NCBI GenBank assembly: GCA_034422355.1
Contig: DAOUJS010000066.1
Span: forward strand, 1-64,000
DNA: 64,000 nucleotides
Reading direction: 5' to 3'
Origin: CATOSP01 sp034422355
Lineage (GTDB): Bacteria; Chloroflexota; Dehalococcoidia; Lucifugimonadales; UBA3495
Below, in pieces: positions 1 to 8,669 of this stretch (position 1 is the stretch's first letter; each line of letters starts with the position of its first letter). The position numbers and the translations under genes are program-made. A model generated the notes under the pieces. The model made no database searches and was not told the DNA's origin. It saw only the letters and a program-made list of their open reading frames with translations.

Positions 1-1265
1 GCCATCATCTCCACGCTGTCCCCGTCGTTCACCGTCACCACCCCGGTTGACCACTGGTGGGGGGCCGGCGGGTAGGGGAAGGACATGCTCACGGTGGGAG
101 CGTCCAGGTCCTCGATGGTTATGCGCACCCGGCTGTCGGAGCCGGCGTACACCCGGTTGGTGAGCCTGCCGTCGGTGGCCACGGCCACGGTGAAGGTGTC
201 GTGGTGCGGGTCGGCGTCCCGCTTCGTGGTGATGCTGCCCTCGCCCCAGGTCCGGCCGGACCGGATCGTGATGCTCCGGAGCGTCCCGTGGTCGCCCGGC
301 TCCGCCGTGTTGTCGGTGATGGTGAGTGGGATGGTGACGTTGCTGGACAACGCTTCCGACAGCAGGGCGGTGACGGTTACGCTGGAGCCCTCCGTCACCC
401 CGGCCGGGGCTGAGAGGTAGACATAAGGCTTCTGAGCCGGTGTGCCCGCAACTTCCGCCCAGGGGCCTTCGCCGATGGCGTTATAGGCGCGTACCCGCAC
501 GTTGTGCTCCGTGCCGTTCACCAGGCCGTAGATGACTTGGTCAGGTTCCAAGCCGCTCCGGTGCCAGGGTATCCAGCCGGTGGTCGGGTCCATGCGGCCG
601 GCATAGTCGCTGTCGGCGTCACCGATGGACCCCGGCTCGCTTGGGGCCGTCGCCGTCTTGTACTCCACCTCGTACTTGGTCAATTCTCCCAAGGGTGCGC
701 TCCAGGACAGGCGCAGCCGTTTGTCTCCCTCCTGGACGTACAGGAGAGATACCTTTGGGCCCTCCACCAGTCTTACGGAGACCGTTTGCCCGACGGTCCA
801 GGTCAGGCTGTGGGTCCACTGAGCGAGGTTATGAGTTCCCATGCTCAGGCCGCCTTGTCCGTCGGGAATGCCGCCGTCTCCTATGCGGGCGTTGGAAAGC
901 GAGAACCTGCTGTTGCCCAGGAACAGCGTCGCGGTCTTGAGGTCGTCGGGGATAGTCTTGTCCAGCATGAAGCGCAGTTCGCCGTCGCCAAAGGCATCGA
1001 GTTGCCAGACCGTGTAGGTCTCTCCCCCGTAGCTGAATGTGTTCGGCGTGAGCTGGTTTTCACATTGGCGAGTGCTTGCTCCACTGTCCACGCATCCTCT
1101 GTCTGGGCCTCCCGTGTCCGCCACCGTCAGCGTGGCGGACCAGACGGCGCTGCTGGTCTGGGCTTCGGCCGGGGATGTGTCGTGGACGAAGAAGACCGCC
1201 AGGGCAACCAGCGCGGCGGCCAGCAGCAGGAGCGGGGAAAGGCGGAATAAGGAGGCCCGCATCAT
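1..1265 (-). CDS. Secreted fibronectin type III / Calx-beta-like domain protein (3' end outside window)
   Basis: I read this frame directly from the minus strand; it stays open from the ATG at 1265 to the window edge, so the C terminus is missing. Two ATG codons lie in tandem (1265, 1262), 6-7 bases after a GGGAGG ribosome-binding site. Residues 1-35 form a signal peptide: a short basic start, a Leu/Ala/Val core and an AEA-like cleavage site. A domain with a VWSATLTV start follows, of a kind I associate with Chloroflexota surface proteins, then an FN3 domain (around YEVEYKTA and HNVRVRAYNAIGEGPW) and a Calx-beta-like segment (around VTEGSSVTVTALL). It is probably an exported adhesion or binding protein. 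The 5' untranslated region contains a 14-base C tract. Confidence 0.85.
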   Translation of the reverse strand, partial: MMRASLFRLSPLLLLAAALVALAVFFVHDTSPAEAQTSSAVWSATLTVADTGGPDRGCVDSGASTRQCENQLTPNTFSYGGETYTVWQLDAFGDGELRFMLDKTIPDDLKTATLFLGNSRFSLSNARIGDGGIPDGQGGLSMGTHNLAQWTHSLTWTVGQTVSVRLVEGPKVSLLYVQEGDKRLRLSWSAPLGELTKYEVEYKTATAPSEPGSIGDADSDYAGRMDPTTGWIPWHRSGLEPDQVIYGLVNGTEHNVRVRAYNAIGEGPWAEVAGTPAQKPYVYLSAPAGVTEGSSVTVTALLSEALSSNVTIPLTITDNTAEPGDHGTLRSITIRSGRTWGEGSITTKRDADPHHDTFTVAVATDGRLTNRVYAGSDSRVRITIEDLDAPTVSMSFPYPPAPHQWSTGVVTVNDGDSVEMM

Positions 1266-1300
1266 ACCGGACCTCCCGCGTTTTTCAGAGGCTGAAACTC

Positions 1301-1314
1301 GGGGGGGGGGGGGG
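1301..1314. repeat. 14-base homopolymeric G tract (C tract on the coding strand)
   Basis: Fourteen consecutive G on the plus strand, lying 36 bases upstream of the start codon of the minus-strand surface protein. Tracts this long are prone to slipped-strand mispairing and to sequencing or assembly error; both readings are possible. Confidence 0.9.
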
Positions 1315-1494
1315 ATCCACGGGCAATACCGCCCGGAACAGGCGGCCTGCCTTGCTTATGTAGTTGCCGGTGTTGAACATGGCTGTGCTGCCTCCTTGCT
1401 AAAGGCTAACGACTTCCCGGCGGGACCGGCGCGGCCTTATTCGGGTTCGCGCACCCGGTGTATTGCGCTGCCGGTGGCGCAATGAGCCGAAGAG

Positions 1495-1522
1495 ATTATA
1501 CATCATAGACTGTATAATGCAA
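1495..1522 (-). promoter_or_regulatory. Candidate promoter with overlapping inverted repeat for the FN3 protein
   Basis: On the minus strand a TTGCAT box (1522-1517) is separated by 16 bases from a perfect TATAAT (1500-1495). The two boxes sit within an inverted repeat, ATTATAC / GTATAAT (1495-1501 and 1512-1518, 10-base spacer), in a locally A+T-rich patch. The symmetry could be an operator. The implied 5' leader is about 220 bases and contains the C tract. Confidence 0.45.
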
Positions 1523-1961
1523 GTATTCGATCAAGCCTGATTTTAGGCACTTATCTGTGTGAATCCGCGTGAAAAAGCCTACAGGCTGGCGCAGAAGCCT
1601 TGGGCAACCGCGTTTTGGCTGAGGGATTTTGAGGAGGCAATCGTCCCTCCGGCACAGCCCCGGTCTCTCAACACCCGGGTCCATCAACACCCCAGGTCTA
1701 TCAACTATTACGCGCAACCATGACGCGATTGCCCAGCGTGGTTGCCCGAATCAACAACGGGACGGCCCAGGGGAGACCGCCGGGGCCACCTGTTGGCAGG
1801 CAACCATCTCAGGCGGCCATGCCAGGAAACCATCTCAGGAAACGATGCCAGGCGTCACGGCGCTTGGAACAGGTGATATACTGCCCTGTGTTCACAGTCA
1901 TCCACCATACCCCCGACGGGGCAGGAAGAGGGTTTGAAACCGTTGAAACCGGGGCCGGGCG

Positions 1962-2633
1962 TTGTATAGCCTGCTGCTCCTGGCCAATAGTCCGGGGGAT
2001 GCCGGGGCGCTCATGGAAGTGATTGACCGGGCCGGCCTGTCATGCCGGGTGGAGACCGACCTGTCCGCCGGGGACGCGGGAGGCGGGACCCTGACGCCGG
2101 AGGCCGTTCTGCTGGACCTGGCATCGATTGCCGTTCCGCAGGCCCAACAAGTGGTCGGCCGGTGCCGGGAGATGAAAATCCCGGTAGTCGCGGTGGTGCC
2201 CAGCGAGGAAGTGGCGAACCATGACCCCTCGTTGAACCCGGACGAGTTCATATTCTGCCCGGTGGGGGAGGGGGAACTGGTGGCCCGGGTCAAGCAGGCC
2301 ATCTACCGGGTCAATGGCAGCGAAGGCTCCCAGGTGCTGCGGGTGGGAGAGCTGATGGTTGACCTGGAGCGGTACGACGTCACCGTCTCGGGGCGCAGGG
2401 TCTCCCTGACCTACAAGGAGTTCCAGCTCCTGGTGCTATTGGCGTCGAACCCGGGCCGGGTCTACACGAGAGAGGCGCTGCTGAGCCAGGTCTGGGGCTA
2501 CGACTATCTCGGCGGGACCCGGACCGTGGACGTCCATATCCGCCGCCTGCGCTCCAAAATCGAAGGTCCCGGACGCTCCTTCATCGAGACCATCTGGAAC
2601 GTGGGCTACCGCTTCAACAACGCGGCGCGCTGA
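1962..2633 (+). CDS. OmpR/PhoB-type winged-helix regulator with degenerate receiver domain
   Basis: The 223-residue protein has a receiver-like N-terminal half (about 1-115) and a Trans_Reg_C winged helix (about 126-220). The winged helix carries the family's TYKEFQLLVLL helix, the RVYTRE turn and the TVDVHIRRLRSKI recognition helix. In the receiver a beta-3 aspartate (D52, LLDL) remains. The N-terminal acidic pair is replaced by a neutral ANSPGD stretch, and the conserved lysine near the end (around IFCPV) is a cysteine, so control by ordinary phosphotransfer is doubtful. The only possible start is TTG at 1962, because in-frame stops lie just upstream. No histidine kinase is adjacent. Confidence 0.85.
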   Translation: MYSLLLLANSPGDAGALMEVIDRAGLSCRVETDLSAGDAGGGTLTPEAVLLDLASIAVPQAQQVVGRCREMKIPVVAVVPSEEVANHDPSLNPDEFIFCPVGEGELVARVKQAIYRVNGSEGSQVLRVGELMVDLERYDVTVSGRRVSLTYKEFQLLVLLASNPGRVYTREALLSQVWGYDYLGGTRTVDVHIRRLRSKIEGPGRSFIETIWNVGYRFNNAAR

Positions 2634-2695
2634 ACGGGCTTGCGGGGGGAGACGATTTGCCCGGGGGTCCGGGAAGCCGCAGCCCCTCAGCCCGT
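2634..2695. terminator. Candidate bidirectional hairpin at a convergent gene junction
   Basis: ACGGGCT at 2634-2640 pairs with AGCCCGT at 2689-2695, and inner GGGG/CCCC blocks can extend the stem. It lies exactly between the convergent regulator and recG stops. No T tract follows on either strand, so intrinsic termination is a weak inference. Confidence 0.35.
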
Positions 2696-2702
2696 CCCCT
2701 GA

Positions 2703-5237
2703 TTACCCGGCCTCCACGCTGACCCGGCCCAAGAACCTCTGCACCATGCCCGACAGGGCCGCGTGTTCCGGCATGGCCAGGTCCGGGTCTGCATCGTACA
2801 GGCGGGCCGCTTCTTCCCGGGCAAGTTGCAGCAGGGGCTGGTCCGATACGTGGGCCATGCGCAGGCTGGGCAGGCCGCTCTGGCGGGTGCCGAAGAAATC
2901 GCCCGGCCCGCGGAGTTGCAGGTCAACCTCGGCCAGCCTGAACCCGTCATGTATCTGCTCCAGGGCGTTGAGCCGCTCGCGGGCGGTCTCAGACGGAGAA
3001 TCGGACAGGAGCAGGCAATAGCTCCTGTGCTCGCCGCGGCCCACGCGGCCGCGGAACTGGTGCAATTGGGCAAGCCCGAACCGGTCCGCCCCCTCTATGA
3101 GCATGACGGAGGCGTTGGGGACGTCTATTCCGACCTCGACCACCGCGGTCGATACCAGGATGTCCAGCTCGCCGTCACGGAAGCTGCGCATCCGGGCGTC
3201 CTTCTCCCTGGCAGGCATCCTGCCGTGCAGGAGTCCGACGCGCAGGTCCGGGAACACCTCCCCGGAAAGCCGCTCGTACTCCTCGGTAGCCGCCTTGGAC
3301 TCAATGGCGTCGGACTCGTCGACCAGCGGGCAGATTACAAACCCCTGCCTCCCCTCCCGGACCTGGTTGCGGACGAAGCCATAGGCGGCCTGCCGTTTTT
3401 CGGGAGACACCCACCTGGTGGCCACCTGCTGCCGGCCCGGGGGAAGCTCGTCCAGGGTGGAGATGTCCAGGTCGCCGTACAGGGTCAGGGACAGGGTGCG
3501 GGGGATCGGCGTGGCCGACATGATCAACGCATGGGGAATCTGCTCGCCCCGGCTGCGCAATGCGCCCCGCTGCAGGACCCCGAAACGGTGCTGCTCGTCG
3601 GCGACGGCCAGGGCCAGGTTGGGCATGGCGACCCCGGACTGGATCAATGCCTGGGTGCCGACCAGTATGTCCAGGTTGCCCGCGGCGGCCATCTGGGTCA
3701 GTTCCCGCCTGGCGGTGCGGCGGGTGCTGCCGGTGAGCAGGCCCACGGACACGGGCCTACCCAGGGACTCCAGGTAGACGGTGACGAGGAAGTCCTGCCC
3801 GACGGGCCGGGCCAGGCCGCCCAAGAGCCGGGAGATGGTCTCGAAATGCTGCTCGGCCAGGACTTCCGTGGGCACCATGATGGCGGCCTGGTGCCCGGCG
3901 GCGGCGGCGGCCAGGGAAGCGGCCAGGGCGACCACGGTCTTGCCGCTGCCGACCTCCCCCTGGAGCAGGCGATTCATGGGCGGGGTGCCGCGCTCCAGGT
4001 CTTCCAGGATTTCCCGGATGCACCTCCGCTGCGCGCCGGTAAGCGGGAAGGGCAGGGAGCCGAAGAAGCCGCGGAACACCTCGCGGTTGGCCGGGATGGG
4101 GACTCCCTCCACATCGACGCTCCGGTGGCGCTTCCGGGAGAGCACCGCCAGTTGGAGGGTGAAAAGCTCGTCGAAGGCCAGCCTGCGCCGGGCGTTCTCC
4201 CACGAGTCCGGGCTATCGGGGTAGTGGGCGTTGCTGATGGCGTCCTGGATGGGAGGGAGGCCGGCCCTGGACAGCACCGCTCCGGGCAGGGGCTCCTCGA
4301 CTCCTCCGAGCCATTCCTGCAACGCCTGCCAGGTGATGCGCCGGAGGGAGCGCCCGGTCAGGCCCTCGGTGAGGGGATAGACGGGCACCAGCCTGCCGGT
4401 GTGGAGGAGTTTCCCGCCCCGGTCGAGCAGCTCATAGTCGGGGGAGTCGAAGGTTATCTGTCCCCGGTATACGTCCACCTTGCCGGATATTGCCACGCGG
4501 CGGTTGGGCTTGAGGGTCTGGGCCAGGTAACGCTGCCCGAACCACCGGACCCGGATGTTGCCGGAGTCATCGCTTATCACGGCTTCGGTGTCGGTGCGCT
4601 TCCCGGCGGGTCCGCCCTTGAGGTTCCGGGCCTCCCAGACCGTCCCCACCACGGTACACATTTCCCCGGGGGTCAACTCGGATATCCTGGCGACATTGGA
4701 GTAGTCCAGGTGCCGCCGGGGAAAAAGGTACAGGAGATCGCGGACGGTGTACACGTCCAGCCGCTTGAGCCTTCCCGCTTGTTTCTCGTCCACGCCGCGC
4801 AGCCGGTCCACGGGGGTGTCAACGGTCAGGCCGCCGGGCGGGTTCCGGCGCGTTGCTTCAGACGGTGACGGCGAGGCCGGCGTGGAGGCCGGTGCAGGGG
4901 ATGGCTCCGGCGCGGGCACTGCTTCGGTTGGAGTTTCGGACCGTTTTTCGGGAGCGGCACCGGCGGGGCCACCGGGATGCCCGGCTATAAGGCTGCGCCA
5001 CTGCTCCACCCACCGGGGGCGTTCCTCCCGGGTCAGGCCGATATACGGGGTTTCGAGAAGGGCGCGGCATGTATGGGAGTCGCCCAGGTCCTCGGCTATG
5101 GCCTCTGCCCAAAGCTGGATGAACCGGTCCATGCCGCCCACCACGGAGGTATTGTTGAAGCCCTTGTCCTCCTCCAGCTTCAGGATGTTGGTCAGCGGCC
5201 CGACCCAGGAGGCCGGACCCGGCGGGCGAGGGGCCAT
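2703..5237 (-). CDS. recG: ATP-dependent DNA helicase RecG
   Basis: RecG remodels stalled replication forks and branch-migrates Holliday junctions. This 844-residue protein is longer than the roughly 690-residue E. coli enzyme because of an N-terminal helical region (1-90) and a Pro/Ala/Ser-rich linker (about 91-135). The wedge/OB region follows (about 140-275). The helicase motifs are Walker A GEVGSGKT (427-434), DEQH (547-550), SATPIPRT (574-581) and QFRGRVGRG (727-735). All catalytic motifs are intact. It is the last gene of the fakA-degV-recG operon; its ATG lies 15 bases after the degV stop. This gene order recurs in Firmicutes and related phyla. Confidence 0.97.
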   Translation of the reverse strand: MAPRPPGPASWVGPLTNILKLEEDKGFNNTSVVGGMDRFIQLWAEAIAEDLGDSHTCRALLETPYIGLTREERPRWVEQWRSLIAGHPGGPAGAAPEKRSETPTEAVPAPEPSPAPASTPASPSPSEATRRNPPGGLTVDTPVDRLRGVDEKQAGRLKRLDVYTVRDLLYLFPRRHLDYSNVARISELTPGEMCTVVGTVWEARNLKGGPAGKRTDTEAVISDDSGNIRVRWFGQRYLAQTLKPNRRVAISGKVDVYRGQITFDSPDYELLDRGGKLLHTGRLVPVYPLTEGLTGRSLRRITWQALQEWLGGVEEPLPGAVLSRAGLPPIQDAISNAHYPDSPDSWENARRRLAFDELFTLQLAVLSRKRHRSVDVEGVPIPANREVFRGFFGSLPFPLTGAQRRCIREILEDLERGTPPMNRLLQGEVGSGKTVVALAASLAAAAAGHQAAIMVPTEVLAEQHFETISRLLGGLARPVGQDFLVTVYLESLGRPVSVGLLTGSTRRTARRELTQMAAAGNLDILVGTQALIQSGVAMPNLALAVADEQHRFGVLQRGALRSRGEQIPHALIMSATPIPRTLSLTLYGDLDISTLDELPPGRQQVATRWVSPEKRQAAYGFVRNQVREGRQGFVICPLVDESDAIESKAATEEYERLSGEVFPDLRVGLLHGRMPAREKDARMRSFRDGELDILVSTAVVEVGIDVPNASVMLIEGADRFGLAQLHQFRGRVGRGEHRSYCLLLSDSPSETARERLNALEQIHDGFRLAEVDLQLRGPGDFFGTRQSGLPSLRMAHVSDQPLLQLAREEAARLYDADPDLAMPEHAALSGMVQRFLGRVSVEAG

Positions 5238-5252
5238 GTCACCGGGCCTGCT

Positions 5253-6086
5253 TCACGCCTGGGTCAGGGCGACGCCCACGGCGTGGGGGCCTACGTAAAC
5301 TCCCAGGGCGGAACCGAAACGGGCGGTGATTATCCGGTCGCCGGGAAGCAGGTCGGTGAATCCCTGTTTCAGGTCCTCGGCCTCCTGGAGTTCGGTGCTG
5401 TAGATCACGGCCATCTGCCGCACCGGGGCCATCTGGGCGGCCAGTTCGCGCAGGCGGCGAATCCCGCGCTGCCGGGAGCGGGGGCGTTCCACCGGGTGGA
5501 CTTCGCCGTCCTGCATTCCCAGGATGGGCTTGACGCTCAGCACGCCGCCAAGAAAGGCCGCGGCCTTGCCGATGCGCCCGCCCTTTTGCAGGTATTCCAG
5601 GGTATCCAGCAGGAAGAAGGCGTGGGTCTTTGACAGGCCGGCCTGCACCTGGGATGCCACCTCTCCAGCCGACCCGGCCTCCCTTGCAAGCTGGGCCGCG
5701 GTCAGGACGACGAGACCCTCGGCGATGGAGGCCATGCCGGAGTCTATCACGTGGATGTCGGCATCCCCCAGGGCGTTCCGCGCCTGCTGGGCCGAATTGA
5801 ATGTGCCGCTGACCTTGGCCGATGGGTGGATGGAGACGATGCTGTCTCCATTGGCGGTCAGTTCCTGGTAGACGGACTGGAACTCCGCCATTGAGGGCTG
5901 GGACGTGGTCGGCAGGCCGGGGCCCGCGGCCATGCGTCGGAACAGCTCGTCGGGGCCAAGGTCAACCCCATCCTTGTAGTTGACGTCTCCCAGCACGACG
6001 TTGCAGGGGACGACGGTTATGTCCAGTTCCCCGACCAACCCGGCCGGAAGGTCTGCAACGCTGTCGGTAACAATCTTTATCGCCAT
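5253..6086 (-). CDS. DegV family fatty-acid-binding protein (FakB-like)
   Basis: DegV/FakB proteins hold a fatty acid and present it to the kinase FakA, which phosphorylates the bound acyl group for phospholipid synthesis. The 277-residue length fits the family. Visible signatures are TDSVADLP (7-14) at the N terminus, TSQPS (61-65) with the conserved serine that contacts the carboxylate, and the C-terminal GPHAVGVA loop. It lies between fakA and recG on the same strand, which supports the fatty-acid kinase role. The specific acyl chain bound cannot be judged from sequence. Confidence 0.9.
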   Translation of the reverse strand: MAIKIVTDSVADLPAGLVGELDITVVPCNVVLGDVNYKDGVDLGPDELFRRMAAGPGLPTTSQPSMAEFQSVYQELTANGDSIVSIHPSAKVSGTFNSAQQARNALGDADIHVIDSGMASIAEGLVVLTAAQLAREAGSAGEVASQVQAGLSKTHAFFLLDTLEYLQKGGRIGKAAAFLGGVLSVKPILGMQDGEVHPVERPRSRQRGIRRLRELAAQMAPVRQMAVIYSTELQEAEDLKQGFTDLLPGDRIITARFGSALGVYVGPHAVGVALTQA

Positions 6087-6149
6087 CAGGGCCTCTCCAC
6101 ACCATGCTGGATATACTGGACTCGTTTGCGGGTCCGGTCAGTCTCCATC

Positions 6150-7787
6150 CTACTCGATTGACGCCAGGTAGTGATAGTGGGGCTGTCCGCCGTAGACCAG
6201 GTCTATCTGGATGCCGGCCTCCCGGGACTCAAGCTCGCTCACCAGGGCTTCGGCCTCCTGGCGGTCTCCCTCCTCCCCGAGGTAGAGGGTCACCACCATG
6301 TCGGAGGAGAGGCCCGCGGCTTCCAGGCAATGACGCAGGGTTTCCTCCGGAGAAGCGGAGGCCACCGTCAACATCCCGTCCACCAGGCCGATCATCTGGC
6401 CCTCGGATACATCCACTCCGCCAACGGTGGAGTCGCGCACGGCGCAGGTGACCTCGATGGTGACGACCTCTCCTATGGCCTGTTCCATTGCGCCCAGGTT
6501 CGATTCCAGGGAACCTTCGGGGTTGAAGGCGAGCAGTGCGGCAACCCCCTGGGGAACGGTGGTCGTGGGGACGACGTGGAGGTTGGGCAGCCTTGCGCCG
6601 GCCTGCTCTGCGGAGACGACGATGTTCTTGTTGTTGGGGAGCAGTATCGTCTCCCGGGCGTTGGCGGCCTGCACCGCTTCCACGAGTTCCGCGACGCTGG
6701 GATTCATTGTCTGGCCGCCGCTGACCACCACGGCGCAGCCCGTTTCCCGGAAAAGCCCGGCCAGTCCGCCGCCTGCGGCCACGGCGACCACGGCCAGCGG
6801 GGACGCGGGTTGGGACTCCCGGTGGCCGGAGACGAAGTCCACGTTCTGCTCGGTCATGTTCTGGATTTCGATGTGGGAGAGCTGGCCCACGGACGCGCCG
6901 TAGCTGAGGGGCGGGCCGGGGTCCAGGGCGTGGAGATGGACCCGGACGTTCCGGTCATTGCCGATGATGACCGCCGACTGGTAGCTCTCGGTCAGGCGCT
7001 GGCGTATCTCGTCGGGGGACAGCCCTTCGCCCGTGATCACGAACTGGGTGCAGTACCCCCATTCGACCTCTTCGATGGCCTCAAGAAAGGCATGGTCCAG
7101 CTCGTCGCGCCCCGTTTGGACGTTGGGAACGTAGCCAATGTCCAGCACACCCTTCAGTTCTTCCTCGTCCATTCCCGTCAGATGGCACAGCGCCCCTCCC
7201 CAGATGACCAGGATGCCCATGCCTCCGGCGTCCACGACGCCGGCCTCCCGGAGGACGGGCAGCATGTCCGGCGTCCGGGCCAGCGCCTCCCGCCCGGCGG
7301 AGAAGGCGGCCTCCCAGAGTTCGCGGACGTTGGCCTCTGCCCCTGCTTCCAGCCGTTCCCCGAGGCACTCGGCCAGGGAGCGGATAACGGTCAGCATGGT
7401 GCCTTCCACGGGCTGGCCCACAGCGCCATAGGCGGCTGTCTGGGCGCAGGAAAGCGCTCGGCCCAGGCCCGGGCCGTCACAGGAGTCCAGGCCGGCCGAG
7501 CCGTCGGCAAATCCCTTGAGGAACTGGGACAGGATCACCCCGCCGTTGCCGCGTGCGCCCCAGAATGCGCCGTCGGACAGGTCGGCCATAGCTTCCTCAA
7601 CGGTGGCATACCGTTCCCGGCTGCAACGCTCCAGGGCCGAGCGCATGGTCAGCAGCATATTGGTGCCGGTATCCCCGTCGGGGACCGGGAAAACGTTGAG
7701 GGCGTTGATCGACTCCCGGTAGAGTTCCAGGTACTTCGCGCCGGATGCGAATGCTCCCCTAATATCGTCGCCGGTTATTTCGGTCAT
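6150..7787 (-). CDS. fakA: DAK2/DegV-fusion fatty acid kinase subunit FakA (YloV-like)
   Basis: The N-terminal DhaL-type nucleotide-binding domain carries PDGDTGTN (36-43), whose aspartates coordinate Mg-ATP. A middle domain and a C-terminal DegV-like domain follow, the usual YloV/FakA layout. The length of 545 residues is normal. With the adjacent DegV protein it should form an acyl-phosphate-generating fatty acid kinase. I chose the ATG at 7787 because AGAGG lies 8-9 bases upstream; a GTG at 7805 in the same frame lacks a comparable site. The gene is transcribed away from rplU, so the 7788-7965 interval holds divergent promoters. Confidence 0.92.
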   Translation of the reverse strand: MTEITGDDIRGAFASGAKYLELYRESINALNVFPVPDGDTGTNMLLTMRSALERCSRERYATVEEAMADLSDGAFWGARGNGGVILSQFLKGFADGSAGLDSCDGPGLGRALSCAQTAAYGAVGQPVEGTMLTVIRSLAECLGERLEAGAEANVRELWEAAFSAGREALARTPDMLPVLREAGVVDAGGMGILVIWGGALCHLTGMDEEELKGVLDIGYVPNVQTGRDELDHAFLEAIEEVEWGYCTQFVITGEGLSPDEIRQRLTESYQSAVIIGNDRNVRVHLHALDPGPPLSYGASVGQLSHIEIQNMTEQNVDFVSGHRESQPASPLAVVAVAAGGGLAGLFRETGCAVVVSGGQTMNPSVAELVEAVQAANARETILLPNNKNIVVSAEQAGARLPNLHVVPTTTVPQGVAALLAFNPEGSLESNLGAMEQAIGEVVTIEVTCAVRDSTVGGVDVSEGQMIGLVDGMLTVASASPEETLRHCLEAAGLSSDMVVTLYLGEEGDRQEAEALVSELESREAGIQIDLVYGGQPHYHYLASIE

Positions 7788-7860
7788 GTTCAGGGTCCTC
7801 TGCACAGGTCATGTACGCAAGCAGGATGGATGGGCCGGTCCATGCGAGTGGAGTTGCCTG

Positions 7861-7890
7861 TTTCTATCCGATGTATATCCGGCACTGCAA
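7861..7890 (-). promoter_or_regulatory. Candidate promoter of the fakA-degV-recG operon
   Basis: Minus-strand TTGCAG (7890-7885), 18-base spacer, TAGAAA (7866-7861), about 75 bases upstream of the fakA start. Moderate match only. Confidence 0.35.
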
Positions 7891-7918
7891 CACCCATCAC
7901 CGCGGGGCCTGCACGCGC

Positions 7919-7947
7919 TTGACATGAAGATGCCTTTACTTTAGCAT
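7919..7947 (+). promoter_or_regulatory. Candidate promoter of rplU-rpmA-rpmE
   Basis: TTGACA (7919-7924), 17-base spacer and TAGCAT (7942-7947), ending about 18 bases before the rplU ATG. The -35 is perfect and the -10 is weak. Confidence 0.5.
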
Positions 7948-7965
7948 CAATCGCCGGGAGTTTGT

Positions 7966-8283
7966 ATGGATTACGCAGTGTTCAAAACCGGAGGCAAGCA
8001 GTACCGGGTCCAGCCCGGCGATACCCTGGACGTGGAAAAGCTGCCCGTTCCCGCGGGTTCCACGGCCGAGTTCGACCAGGTGCTGGCGGTCTCCGACGAC
8101 GGCAACGTGACCTTCGGGTCGCCGTACATAGAGGGCGCCCGCGTGGTGGCCCAGGTGCAGTCCCATTACCGGGACAAGAAACTGATGGTGTTCAAGTACA
8201 AGGCCAAGACCCGCTACCGGCGCAAGCGGAGCCACCGGCAGGCCTATACCCGGTTGACAATAGAGGACATCCGGCGGGGATAG
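7966..8283 (+). CDS. rplU: 50S ribosomal protein L21
   Basis: A 105-residue L21 that binds 23S rRNA in the large subunit. It shows the family start DYAVFKTGGKQYRVQPGD, a GARVVAQV strand and the C-terminal KTRYRRKRSHRQ rRNA-binding loop. A GGGAG site precedes the ATG. It heads a plus-strand operon with rpmA 55 bases downstream, the near-universal L21-L27 order, although the obg gene that often follows is absent. Confidence 0.98.
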   Translation: MDYAVFKTGGKQYRVQPGDTLDVEKLPVPAGSTAEFDQVLAVSDDGNVTFGSPYIEGARVVAQVQSHYRDKKLMVFKYKAKTRYRRKRSHRQAYTRLTIEDIRRG

Positions 8284-8338
8284 TCCCGCGCCGGAGCAGA
8301 CCCGAAGCTTGAGCGGGTCTTAAAGGAGACGACCGCAC

Positions 8339-8593
8339 ATGGCCCACAAGAAGGCTGGCGGCAGCAGCAACAACGGCAGAGACAGCAACCCCAAGCGGCT
8401 GGGAGTGAAGCGCTACGGCGGCCAGTTGGTCTCCAGCGGCTCCATACTGGTGCGGCAGAAGGGCACGCGCATCCGCCCCGGCACAAATGTCGGACTGGGG
8501 CGCGACTACACACTGTTCGCCAAGGTGGAGGGCGAGGTGAAGTTCGAGTGGGCCGCGAAGGGCCGGCGGCGGGTCAGCGTCTATCCCATCTAG
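8339..8593 (+). CDS. rpmA: 50S ribosomal protein L27
   Basis: An 84-residue L27 that sits near the peptidyl-transferase centre. It begins AHKKAGGSSNNGRDSNPKRL with no cleavable N-terminal extension, so the mature N tail is encoded directly. The conserved YGGQ and RQKGTRIRPG segments are present. A strong AAAGGAGA ribosome-binding site lies about 10 bases upstream. Second gene of the rplU operon. Confidence 0.98.
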   Translation: MAHKKAGGSSNNGRDSNPKRLGVKRYGGQLVSSGSILVRQKGTRIRPGTNVGLGRDYTLFAKVEGEVKFEWAAKGRRRVSVYPI

Positions 8594-8669
8594 CGACCGG
8601 GAACATCGCATTATGACCGCGGGCCGGCCGACAGACCGTGGAGGGTCCGGCCCCCGACTGAGAGCAAAC

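Larger units (their letters stand above)
1266..1961. other. Intergenic region between divergent genes, no convincing gene
   Basis: About 700 bases without a supportable gene. The left part is the long 5' leader of the surface protein, with a homopolymer tract and a promoter-like dyad. The right part (1660-1860) has short degenerate direct repeats: an ATCAACACCC-like unit repeated around 1670-1705, and AACCATCTCAGG occurring twice around 1802-1842, each followed by an ATGCCAGG-like sequence. The small frames here show no recognisable protein features. Confidence 0.6.

Noticed and set aside
1496..1717. 73-codon minus-strand frame in the first intergenic region
   Set aside because: No ribosome-binding site, no domain, and it overlaps a promoter-like dyad.
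2763..4868. 700-codon open frame on the plus strand opposite recG
   Set aside because: High G+C makes antisense frames long. It shows no domain features and lies wholly under an intact RecG with all motifs.
6171..7922. 583-codon plus-strand frame opposite fakA
   Set aside because: No recognisable domain, and its start lies outside any ribosome-binding context; the FakA frame has the PDGDTGTN motif.
8613..8669. Longer rpmE start at ATG 8613
   Set aside because: Would add 19 residues that no L31 needs; ATG 8670 gives the family N terminus.
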